From positions 1 to 64,000 of the forward strand of contig JANYHF010000011.1 of the NCBI GenBank assembly GCA_025359185.1: a DNA stretch of 64,000 nucleotides. Reading direction: 5' to 3'. This DNA comes from Hyphomicrobiaceae bacterium (GTDB lineage: Bacteria > Pseudomonadota > Alphaproteobacteria > Rhizobiales > Hyphomicrobiaceae). Made by a program: the position numbers and the translations under genes. Positions 56,274 to 64,000 of this stretch are shown piece by piece (positions within the stretch are counted from its first letter, which is position 1; each line of letters opens with the position of its first letter). Under the pieces are notes generated by a model. That model did no database searches. It had not been told where the DNA came from and worked only from the letters and a program-made list of their open reading frames with translations.

Positions 56274-59200
56274 CTATTTCTGCTGTGTGGAGGGCAGGCC
56301 ATTGTCCGGCCATGGCGAGTCATCGGGGCCGCCAGTGAGGAACGGATCGCCGATGTCGGTGGAGTTGGCTTGCGAGCCGGTCGAGGGCGGAAGACTGCTG
56401 GTTCTGGGCTTGACGCGGTCCAGCGCACTGCGAGCGTCAGGCTGAATCCGCGCCGCATCCGGGCCGATTTCAAAGATTTGACGGAAGATCCCTGGCGCAA
56501 CAGCCGAGACTGGATTGACAATGACCTCGGGCTTGGCGAGCGGCCCCTCAACGGCAAAAGTAATGCCGAGCAGGCCTTCGCCGTTTCGTCCGACCAGCAG
56601 CTGGCCAATGACGGGCAACGCTCCGAACATCGAGTTGAGGCCATAGAGGGGCACATAGGTGCCGCCGAGATGCACGGACTGGCCGGCATAATCGATCCGG
56701 CCCCGCAACGTCGCGCCGAGCGCCGGGCCGTTGATGAACATATCGTTGATGGCGAGCTGGCCTGAGCCAACCGAAAAGCGCACCCGCATCCGGTCGAAAT
56801 CGAACCGCTGCCGGTCAGAGTTGCCCGCCGCCTCGGCGCCCGATGGCGTTGTTCCCGTCAGCACCTGGTTGACGACGGGATCTCCCAGCACTGTGAAGCG
56901 CCGTGCCCATAACGTGCCCGTCGTGTCGATGCCGCCCTGGCTATCCAAGGAGACTTCGAGCGAGGCATCGCCGCCCTCAAGGCTGTTGTAGAGCCCGATT
57001 AATTTGAAGGCCTGTCCAGCGTCCTCGGCTTGCGCACGCAGATAGCGGGCATTGCCCGCCTTGCGCTCTAGCCGCACGCCAATCGGCGCCTTGCCATCCA
57101 GCGTGCCCTTACCTTCGAGCGCGGTCAGCAACCCCTGCCGCCGCTCGGCATGCAGATGCACATCATGCAGGGCGACCTGCGAAAAGCCCAGGATCGTGTC
57201 GATATCTGCGGTCAGATCGAGGCCGCTGGTAGCCTTTGAAATAGGCAGCGGCTTGGCGGCGATCTGCCCGATCGAAAACAGCGATTTGAAAAATTCGCGG
57301 CCCTCGAAATAGCTGCCGCGCGCGTAAACGTCGAGCACCTTGTCAGCCCGGACTGTGCCGGTCACATCGAGCCGCGTGACCACATTGATCGAGAATTCGG
57401 GGAAATGGAACGCGCTGAGTTTGTTGTCGGCCCCAATATCAACGCTGCCTTTGACAGCGATCTTTTCGCCCGACAGTTGAAAGGGGTCCAGGCGGAATTT
57501 GCCCTTGTCACTGGCGATGACGTCAAACGAGACATTGGCCGCTTCGCCCTGCGGTTTGCGCCAGGCGAGTGTGTCGAGCACCAGTTCTGCCTCCGACAGG
57601 TTGGCTTCGACGTGGGCGAGGTTACCGTCCGCGCTCACCGGGCCAGTAGCGATGTCGACCGTAACAGGCACGACCCCGGACACCATGTGGTTGACCAGAA
57701 TGCCCAGCTGCTCGCGGTCGTTGGCGTCCAGCGTTGCGGTGATGCGGACTGGCGGCGACGGGCCGCTGCCTTCGCCCAGCGGCCGCGACCACAGCAGCTT
57801 TGCGGCAACGCCGTTCACCAGGAGATCGCCGTCGGCACGCAGGGACGCCTCAGTGGCTTCAAGATCGACGGTGCCGCCTTGCAAAGAAAATCCGCTGATG
57901 GGTCGTGGCAGCTTCAGTGAGGTCAGCGTTGCCGACGCTTTTAGAGCAATATCGCCCGTAGCCGGCAGCCGGGTCACCGGCAATTCCAGATCGAGTTTTC
58001 CTGAAAATTCGCCCGACAAATCTGTCAAGCGAATCCCTGATGCCCTGATCAGGCCGAGCGGCTTGGCATCGAGATATTCCAGCGCGGCTTCGATGGGTCC
58101 AGCGGCTTTCAGGGTGATCTTGCCGCGCGGCGACGGATCGAGGAAATTGGCGACGGTGTACGTTGCATCGGTCAACGTCAGCACACGGCCACTTGGCATC
58201 TGCGAGGCGGCGTCAGGGATTTCGGCCGTGAACTGACTGCCAGAAAATTGCATCTTGCCGTGGGTGGCGATCACGGGCGGCAGATCGGGCGCATATTTGA
58301 AGGCGATGTCGTCAACCTCGAACTCGGCCGTGGCGGCATCGTCGGGCGCTTTGCCGGTTTGCCGCAGCCGGCGCAGGCCCTCGGCGTCAAGTGACACACG
58401 CATATGGCCCTTGGAGATCTGGCCCGATTGCACATTCGTCAGCACCCAATTGCGGGCATAGGTCTGGAAACAGGCTGGCCAGAGCCGGAGCACCAGGTCC
58501 GACGCCGCCGACGCCACGCGGGCTTCCATCTCTAGCCCTGCGCTTGAAGCCCGGCCCGCCATCGCCATGCGCATATCGCCCGCTTCCAGCGCTAGCCGGT
58601 CCAGCACAGCCTCGCCCGTCGATGGAGTGAAGGTGCCCCGCGCGGTCCAGCCGTCAATGGCAACGGGCGAAAGGCCATGTTCGGGGTCTGCGATACGCGC
58701 ATCGGCCAGTTGCAGATTGTATTGCCAGCGATCCTGGCCTGCCGCGTCGTGGTTGACAGTGGCGTTGCCCGATACGGTCGCGCCGCTGCCGTTGCTCTTG
58801 ACTTGCGATGGCAGCAGCTCGATCCGCCCGCTGCCTTTGACGTAGCGGATATGGACGCCGCCCTGATCGAGCTTGAAGCTGTCAGCACAGGCGCCGCCCA
58901 CATCAAGCTGGCCACGGCCGAGGCCGACATTCATGTCGAGGCGGCTGAGCGCGCCGTCGGGCGCAAAAGCCATGGTGGCGTTGCCGCCAACCGGCAGCAG
59001 TGCCGGAGCCAGCGGTGCCAGGGCCGCGCTGAGGTCCGCGAAATCGGCAGGCACGATATGATCGAGCGACGTACTGACCAGCAGGTCGGAGCCCGCTTCC
59101 GGTTGTTCGGCGGTAACCGTGACATGGAAGGGGCCGCTCGGCGCCACCACATTGCCCGAGCCGACCAGAATGTTGCGGGCCGTGTCCGTGCCAAGCCGGA

Positions 59201-59984
59201 AATCGAAATTCGGGATGCGCCAGGGCGTGGTGCGGCCTGAGCCTGCAATATCCATCCGGGCGTTGCGGATATGTAGCGACATGGGGGCTGCCGGAGATGG
59301 TCCTCGGGCCGGATGCGATTGGCCGATCACGGTGTTGAGCATCACCAGGGGATTGAGGGCTGGGGGATTGAGGGCTGGGCCATCAACCGGCGGGCTCACC
59401 GTAGTCTGGCTGGGGGACGCCGTGGTGTTCGTCGTTGCGTCAGGTTCTGCCCTTAATTGCAGACCGGCAGTCTTGGCGTAGTTCAAACGGAACAGCGGCT
59501 CGACCAGCGTGACGCTGGTGGGCTCGAACGAGCCCGTCAGTACAGACATCCAATCGAGGCCAACGGTGGCATTGGCGATCTTGGCCCAGGGTTGGCCGTT
59601 GGCCCCGGTAACCTCTACGGATGTGAGGGCAAAGCCAGGCGAGCCGTCTTCGTCGTCCAGCCGCAAGTTGGCGGTGCCGATCTTAACGACGAGCGGCGCT
59701 GAGCGCTTATTAATAGCGCTCTCCAGGGTGCCGATTAGGAAATCGGTCGCAATAGGCCCCTGACGCAAGGCAACGTACGCTGCTGTCGAGCTTACCAGGG
59801 CAAGGAGCACAGGCACGGCACACAGGAAAGCTGCCCATAGCAGCCAGCGCGGCCGTTTCAGACGGCGCTTGCGCGTGACTCGTCCCCCCGCCTTTGCCCC
59901 CCGTTGCGGGCGTGCTGTGCCTTTCGTCGTCGCCAAAAGGCGCTCCTCGATCCATCTGCCGGCTGCCGTCACGCCGTCATACAA
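56274..59984 (-). CDS. giant AsmA/YhdP-like envelope protein
   Basis: A 1236-residue protein. One N-terminal helix (PRWLLWAAFLCAVPVLLALVSS) after a basic cytoplasmic tail, then a long beta-rich periplasmic body and a C-terminal AsmA-like domain (LRGRIDYAGQSVHLGGTYVPLYGLN, given in part). This is the layout of DUF3971/AsmA-like proteins such as YhdP and TamB, which bridge the periplasm and are linked to phospholipid transport. The start is uncertain: TTG 59984 is the longest frame, GTG 59972 is an alternative. It is divergent from bcp. Confidence 0.85.
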   Translation of the reverse strand: MYDGVTAAGRWIEERLLATTKGTARPQRGAKAGGRVTRKRRLKRPRWLLWAAFLCAVPVLLALVSSTAAYVALRQGPIATDFLIGTLESAINKRSAPLVVKIGTANLRLDDEDGSPGFALTSVEVTGANGQPWAKIANATVGLDWMSVLTGSFEPTSVTLVEPLFRLNYAKTAGLQLRAEPDATTNTTASPSQTTVSPPVDGPALNPPALNPLVMLNTVIGQSHPARGPSPAAPMSLHIRNARMDIAGSGRTTPWRIPNFDFRLGTDTARNILVGSGNVVAPSGPFHVTVTAEQPEAGSDLLVSTSLDHIVPADFADLSAALAPLAPALLPVGGNATMAFAPDGALSRLDMNVGLGRGQLDVGGACADSFKLDQGGVHIRYVKGSGRIELLPSQVKSNGSGATVSGNATVNHDAAGQDRWQYNLQLADARIADPEHGLSPVAIDGWTARGTFTPSTGEAVLDRLALEAGDMRMAMAGRASSAGLEMEARVASAASDLVLRLWPACFQTYARNWVLTNVQSGQISKGHMRVSLDAEGLRRLRQTGKAPDDAATAEFEVDDIAFKYAPDLPPVIATHGKMQFSGSQFTAEIPDAASQMPSGRVLTLTDATYTVANFLDPSPRGKITLKAAGPIEAALEYLDAKPLGLIRASGIRLTDLSGEFSGKLDLELPVTRLPATGDIALKASATLTSLKLPRPISGFSLQGGTVDLEATEASLRADGDLLVNGVAAKLLWSRPLGEGSGPSPPVRITATLDANDREQLGILVNHMVSGVVPVTVDIATGPVSADGNLAHVEANLSEAELVLDTLAWRKPQGEAANVSFDVIASDKGKFRLDPFQLSGEKIAVKGSVDIGADNKLSAFHFPEFSINVVTRLDVTGTVRADKVLDVYARGSYFEGREFFKSLFSIGQIAAKPLPISKATSGLDLTADIDTILGFSQVALHDVHLHAERRQGLLTALEGKGTLDGKAPIGVRLERKAGNARYLRAQAEDAGQAFKLIGLYNSLEGGDASLEVSLDSQGGIDTTGTLWARRFTVLGDPVVNQVLTGTTPSGAEAAGNSDRQRFDFDRMRVRFSVGSGQLAINDMFINGPALGATLRGRIDYAGQSVHLGGTYVPLYGLNSMFGALPVIGQLLVGRNGEGLLGITFAVEGPLAKPEVIVNPVSAVAPGIFRQIFEIGPDAARIQPDARSALDRVKPRTSSLPPSTGSQANSTDIGDPFLTGGPDDSPWPDNGLPSTQQK

Positions 59985-60072
59985 GAGCCTTAGTGAATCT
60001 GGAACTAGCGCGGTGCTTCGGCTTGGTGCAGAAACGAGGCATCACCGTGGCACTATTCGAGGGGACTGAGCG

Positions 60073-60543
60073 ATGATTGTTGAAGGGGGTGCGGCACCTG
60101 CGTTTGATTTGCCTGGCGACGACGGCAAACGGGTGACGCTGAAGGGGCTGAGCGGCGCTCCGGCGGTGCTCTATTTTTATCCCAAAGACGATACCAGCGG
60201 CTGCACACTGGAAGCGCAACAATTCACGGCGCTTATGGCCAAATTCAAAGCGCATGGCGCGCGTGTCATCGGAATTTCTCCGGATTCGACCGCCAGCCAC
60301 TGCAAGTTCCGCGACAAGTACGAATTGAGCGTGACCCTGGCGGCCGATGAGGACAAAACCGTATGCGAGGCCTATGGTGTCTGGATCGAGAAGAAGATGT
60401 ACGGCAAGACTTACATGGGCGTCGAACGTACAACGGTTCTGATTGATACCAAGGGGAAGATCCGGCAGATCTGGCGCAAAGTGAAGGTATCGGGTCACGC
60501 AGCTGATGTACTGAGTGCGGTCGAAGGTCTGAACGCAAAGTAG
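60073..60543 (+). CDS. bcp: thioredoxin-dependent peroxiredoxin (Bcp type)
   Basis: A 156-residue peroxiredoxin that reduces hydrogen and organic peroxides. The peroxidatic Cys44 lies in DDTSGCTLEAQQF; the usual Pro two residues before it is Ser. A second Cys appears in TASHCKFRDKY and a third in KTVCEAYG. Cytoplasmic; single gene between the AsmA-like gene and bactofilin. Confidence 0.95.
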   Translation: MIVEGGAAPAFDLPGDDGKRVTLKGLSGAPAVLYFYPKDDTSGCTLEAQQFTALMAKFKAHGARVIGISPDSTASHCKFRDKYELSVTLAADEDKTVCEAYGVWIEKKMYGKTYMGVERTTVLIDTKGKIRQIWRKVKVSGHAADVLSAVEGLNAK

Positions 60544-60686
60544 CGGCCTTGGTCTTGTGCGTAACCAGAGAAAGACTATAACCAAGACGGATGCAGAGGG
60601 GCAGGCCACGGCCCTGCGGCACCTTCAAGCGGTGCCGAGGGAACGTTGCCAATCATCAATGTCAGTGGAGTAAGGGGTTGTCCGAA

Positions 60687-61220
60687 ATGTTTACCAAGAG
60701 GCCAGAGCCGCGCTCTGATCGTGTCGTGATTGGCGCTGAATCTGCGCGATCCACTCCAGTGCCGTCGCCTACCATCGGCAACTACTCCACAGCGTGGCCG
60801 TCATCGTCAGTTAGCGGGGATAAGATGAATCCGTCAGTCATCGGTTCGGATCTGATCATCATGGGCAACCTTGAGTCCAAGGGCGAAGTGACAATCGAAG
60901 GTCAGGTGCAGGGTGATATTCATTGCGCCATGCTGCTCGTCGGCGAGCACGCCCAGGTTACCGGCGGCATCGTTGCCGAGGAAGTGGTCGTGCGCGGCCG
61001 TGTCATGGGCTCGGTGCGCGGCAACAAGGTGACGTTGCAGGCGTCAGCCCATGTCGAGGGCGATGTGTACCATAAAGCGCTCGCTATTGAGCAAGGCGCG
61101 TTCTTTGAGGGTAAGTCGCGCCGGTCGGATGATCCGATGGCGGTCAGTAGCCGGAACGAAATCCGCTCCAACGGCGTCGTCGGGTTGCCGATGAGCGATG
61201 CCGGCCACACCACAAACTAA
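60687..61220 (+). CDS. bactofilin
   Basis: A 177-residue polymer-forming cytoskeletal protein. A disordered N-terminal tail of about 50 residues (MFTKRPEPRSDRVVIG...) precedes the bactofilin beta-helix core: SVIGSDLIIMGNLESKGEVTIEG, VQGDIHC, AEEVVVRGRVMGSV, HVEGDVYHKALAIEQGAFFEG. Bactofilins position wall enzymes or polysaccharide machinery at the membrane. AAGGGG precedes ATG 60687. Its stop overlaps the convergent O-antigen ligase gene by four bases. Confidence 0.93.
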   Translation: MFTKRPEPRSDRVVIGAESARSTPVPSPTIGNYSTAWPSSSVSGDKMNPSVIGSDLIIMGNLESKGEVTIEGQVQGDIHCAMLLVGEHAQVTGGIVAEEVVVRGRVMGSVRGNKVTLQASAHVEGDVYHKALAIEQGAFFEGKSRRSDDPMAVSSRNEIRSNGVVGLPMSDAGHTTN

Positions 61221-62500
61221 ACGGACACTGATTGTCGAGAGCGGCTGGGACTATATGACGGCCCGGCCGTTTTTGGTGCGCTCCCCAGAAACAATCCCCA
61301 GACCAGTGACATCAGCAGGAAAAAGTGCCGCCAGTGATCGGTATCGACGATGAAGCCTTCGCCCACTGTGCCGATATAGGCCGATAGCGCCACCAGCATC
61401 AGCCCTTGCGACGGCACGCGCCGGAAAGCGCCCGCCAAGCCGATGCCCACCGTCACCATCACCAGGATAATGTACGCGCCGCCGCCCAGCCAGCCATGCC
61501 CAACCAGCACGTTGAGATAAACCTCGTGCACGTCCTCATGGTGGTAGTTGCCACCAAATTGTAATGGGCCAATGCCAAACGGATGGCTGGCAATCAGCGC
61601 CTTGGCTTTCTCATGCCCGGCAAAGCGGCCGTTCGATCCGCCATCATAGGATTGCTCAAGCTGCGCCCGCTCGGTCAGCAGCGAACTGATCTGTGACGAT
61701 TGCAACGCTGCTCCGACGACCGCCGCGCCGCAAAGCCCGGCCGCCACCAAAAGCCCAGTGATCCGTAACCGGAATTTGCTGCTGCGCGAAGTCAAAAAGC
61801 TAAAATAACAAAGCAATATCAGCGCCACCGCTGCGTTCGACCAAGCCCCGCGCGAAAAGCTGAGGAGTGCGCCCAGCAGCAGGAAGCCTGTGGCACCAAG
61901 CGCCGCCGCGGCGATCAGTGTGCGCCGTGTAAACGCCAAATGCAACGCATAGACAAGCGCGGGCACGACGAAGGCCCCGTAAACGTTTGGGTCCTTGAAA
62001 GTGCCGCGCGCGCGCCCAAAGCCAGTCAGAAGCTCCGTCAGCGGCGGAGCCACGTTGAAATAGCCCACGAGCCCCGCCACCGTCGCCACCAGCGCCGCCA
62101 GCAGATAGCCGTTCAGGATCAGCCGCACATGCTTAACGGGGTCGTACTGCACGAAAGCCGCCAGCATCACCGAGGCGACAGCCAGATAGAAGGTGATGAA
62201 AACCTGCTTGCCCGCGACGCCGAAATCGAACGCCGACATTGCCCCGAGAAGGCCACCGATGGTGACGAGCAGCCATAGCAGCAGATACACCATCAGCGGC
62301 CAGTTCAGCGTGGCAAGGCCTGCAGCGGGCAAAATCACGATGAGGGCGATCAGCAAGGCATCGACCGGCGCCGGTTCAAAAAACACGATGCCGCTCGATG
62401 CCATCGCCAGCCACACGAGCGCCAGGGAAAGGCGATGCAACCCGCGCGGCTGGGCTGCGGCCGCCACCGTTGGCCATGGATCTTGAGCGACTGCGATCAC
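61217..62500 (-). CDS. O-antigen ligase/polymerase (Wzy_C) family membrane protein
   Basis: A roughly 427-residue protein with about 11 helices. The Wzy_C loop is seen as HPFGIGPLQFGGNYHHEDVHEVYLNVLVGHGWLGG (given for recognition by its parts HPFGIGP, HEVYLNVLVGHGW). The start is uncertain: GTG 62500 has AGGA nine bases upstream, TTG 62536 is possible, and the frame stays open to 62671 inside the upstream gene. It likely polymerises or ligates a polysaccharide made by the adjoining glycosyltransferase. Confidence 0.82.
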   Translation of the reverse strand: MIAVAQDPWPTVAAAAQPRGLHRLSLALVWLAMASSGIVFFEPAPVDALLIALIVILPAAGLATLNWPLMVYLLLWLLVTIGGLLGAMSAFDFGVAGKQVFITFYLAVASVMLAAFVQYDPVKHVRLILNGYLLAALVATVAGLVGYFNVAPPLTELLTGFGRARGTFKDPNVYGAFVVPALVYALHLAFTRRTLIAAAALGATGFLLLGALLSFSRGAWSNAAVALILLCYFSFLTSRSSKFRLRITGLLVAAGLCGAAVVGAALQSSQISSLLTERAQLEQSYDGGSNGRFAGHEKAKALIASHPFGIGPLQFGGNYHHEDVHEVYLNVLVGHGWLGGGAYIILVMVTVGIGLAGAFRRVPSQGLMLVALSAYIGTVGEGFIVDTDHWRHFFLLMSLVWGLFLGSAPKTAGPSYSPSRSRQSVSV

Positions 62501-62595
62501 GCGACGTGGTCCTGCATCTATCCGCTCAGAAACCAATTCGTCATGCCAGCCTCCGCTGCCATGACGAACGGTGGGCAGTTGCTTGAGTGCCCACC

Positions 62596-64000
62596 CTAAT
62601 AAGCGTTTTCGGACTGCAACAGTGCCACGGGGGTCTTCAACAGGATGTAAAGATCGAGCAGCACCGACCAATGATCAATGTAGTAAAGATCGTGCTCTAC
62701 GCGCTTCTTGATTTTTTCTTCCGTGTCCGTCTCGCCGCGCCAGCCGTTGATCTGAGCCCAGCCGGTCAGGCCCGGCTTCACCTTGTGACGGGCGTAGTAG
62801 CCATCCACAGCCTCCTGGTACAGCTTGTCGGCCGCCTTGGCCTGTAGGGCGTGCGGGCGCGGGCCAACCAGCGACAGCTCTCCCTTCAACACATTGAAAA
62901 GCTGCGGTAATTCGTCAATCGATGATTTTCTGATGAAGCGGCCGATTTTGGTCACGCGCGGGTCGCCCTTGCTCACCAGCTTAGCCGCGTTGGCATCACT
63001 CATATCCGTATACATCGAGCGGAACTTGTAGACTTCGATCAGCTCATTGTTGAAGCCGTAGCGCTTCTGCTTGAAGAACACCGGCCCCTTGCTGTCGCGC
63101 TTGATCAGAAAAGCCGTGATCAGCATGACCGGGGCGAGCGCGATCAGCGCCAGCACAGCGATCACCTTGTCGAACCACCATTTCTGGATGGTTGACCAGT
63201 TGGCAATCGGGCGATCTGCGACATCCAAAAATGGGATGCCGCCGATATAGGAATAGGCGCGCGGCGAAAGGCGGAGCTTGGCGGCAAGGCTGGACAGTTT
63301 GATATCCAGTGGCAAGATCATCACGGAGCGCAGGATATCGAGCAGCCGCTGCTCGGCGCGTGTCGGAAGGGCCAGCAGGACGAGGTCCACCCGCGTGTTG
63401 CGGCTGAACTCGGCGAGATCGGCGACAGTACCGATCTTGGGATACCCGGCGACCAGCCGGCCAACCCGGCCCTCCGAACGATCATCAAACACGCCGCAGA
63501 TGCGGATGTCAGTCTCTTCGCTTTCCAGCCGGTGCAGCAAGGCTTCGCCCTCGGCGCCGCCGCCCACCAGCACGGCGCGGCGGACCAAGCGGCCCTGCTG
63601 GGTCCAGGTACGCACGCAAGCGGCAACAATCGTGCGCGATGTCAATAAACCGGCCGCACCGATAGCGAACCAGACCGCCAGCCATACACGCGACACTTCC
63701 GTACCCGCCTTGAAGAAGAACACGCCCGCAACCAACGCTGCGAAGATCGATGTCCAGGTGAGGCCCAGCCGCGACAGCTGGCTGACCGGCGAGCGAAGCG
63801 TGGGAATGGCGTAAAGCCCGCTGGCCTGGAACAGCACTGAGGCCAGAAACCCGACGAGGCCACACAGCGCGAAGTAAGGCGTGCTCGCCGCAAGATTGGT
63901 GTGGCCGATATAGATGTAGAACAACCCCGCGCCCAGCGCCGCGATCAGTGCGAAGTCAGACGCGCGCACGAGGCCGGAGACAACCACGGGCGAAATCACG
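62596..64000 (-). CDS. undecaprenyl-phosphate sugar phosphotransferase (WcaJ/WbaP-like), cut at the window edge
   Basis: At least 467 residues, running to the right edge; the frame-opening GTG at 63999 is probably internal. N-terminal helices (SDFALIAALGAGLFYIYIG onward), a CoA-binding-like middle part (VLVGGGAEGEALLHRL), then the catalytic transferase: LIKRDSKGPVFFKQKRYG, RKSSIDELPQLFNVLKGE, LVGPRPHAL and KPGLTGWAQINGWRGETDT. It starts polysaccharide synthesis by loading a sugar phosphate on the lipid carrier. The O-antigen ligase-like gene follows. Confidence 0.92.
   Translation of the reverse strand, partial: VISPVVVSGLVRASDFALIAALGAGLFYIYIGHTNLAASTPYFALCGLVGFLASVLFQASGLYAIPTLRSPVSQLSRLGLTWTSIFAALVAGVFFFKAGTEVSRVWLAVWFAIGAAGLLTSRTIVAACVRTWTQQGRLVRRAVLVGGGAEGEALLHRLESEETDIRICGVFDDRSEGRVGRLVAGYPKIGTVADLAEFSRNTRVDLVLLALPTRAEQRLLDILRSVMILPLDIKLSSLAAKLRLSPRAYSYIGGIPFLDVADRPIANWSTIQKWWFDKVIAVLALIALAPVMLITAFLIKRDSKGPVFFKQKRYGFNNELIEVYKFRSMYTDMSDANAAKLVSKGDPRVTKIGRFIRKSSIDELPQLFNVLKGELSLVGPRPHALQAKAADKLYQEAVDGYYARHKVKPGLTGWAQINGWRGETDTEEKIKKRVEHDLYYIDHWSVLLDLYILLKTPVALLQSENAY

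Overview
The window is a GC-rich alphaproteobacterial chromosome segment, most likely from the Hyphomicrobiales (Rhizobiales) or a close relative. The evidence is the order rpsT - origin-like region - dnaA - dnaN - recF - gyrB, the rpmI-rplT-pheS-pheT block, a CtrA-type box, clustered GANTC sites and intergenic palindromes of the type common in that order. No rRNA gene, intact insertion sequence, CRISPR array or prophage was seen; only the end of one insertion sequence lies at the left edge.

Layout. 1-141: IS end. 0.2-2.7 kb: dimethylglycine/sarcosine dehydrogenase-like flavoenzyme. 2.8-10.4 kb: a stress module made of a fasciclin-domain protein, folE, DUF2177 and DUF1295 membrane proteins, a ChrR-type zinc anti-sigma factor with its ECF sigma factor, and a divergent flavoprotein - DUF1365 - cyclopropane-fatty-acid-synthase operon. 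Four near-identical promoters (TGATCY-N16-CGTTTR, one ending in T) stand in front of its four transcription units, so I read it as one ECF regulon. 10.4-19.1 kb: thioredoxin/CcdA pair, TIM-barrel enzyme, Xre-RES toxin-antitoxin pair, dodecin, glyQ, MepA-like endopeptidase with a CtrA box, and two nucleotide-sugar genes. 19.2-27.5 kb: rpsT, probable oriC, dnaA, dnaN, recF, gyrB. 27.8-31.1 kb: a secreted three-repeat protein, bpt, and a second ECF sigma/anti-sigma pair. 31.2-38.6 kb: aldo/keto reductase, rpmI-rplT-pheS-pheT, fhs. 38.7-51.9 kb: BenE transporter, ParE/RHH pair, arfB, copper amine oxidase, TPR protein, second CcdA-like protein, LpxH-like phosphoesterase with glycosyltransferase, isolated HisKA protein, pepN, and a VOC/WrbA pair. 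52.1-64 kb: pentapeptide-repeat membrane protein, two cyclophilins and coaD, a giant AsmA-like protein, bcp, bactofilin, O-antigen ligase-like protein and a polyprenyl-phosphate glycosyltransferase cut by the right edge.

Function. The replication and translation genes are housekeeping. The most coherent accessory theme is the ECF/ChrR module, whose targets (CFA synthase-like, flavin desaturase-like, DUF1365, folE, fasciclin) recall the singlet-oxygen response and furan-fatty-acid pathway of Rhodobacter sphaeroides. Envelope polysaccharide genes occur at 16.8-19.1 kb and 61.2-64 kb. All starts, motifs and repeats were read by eye; no database search was run.
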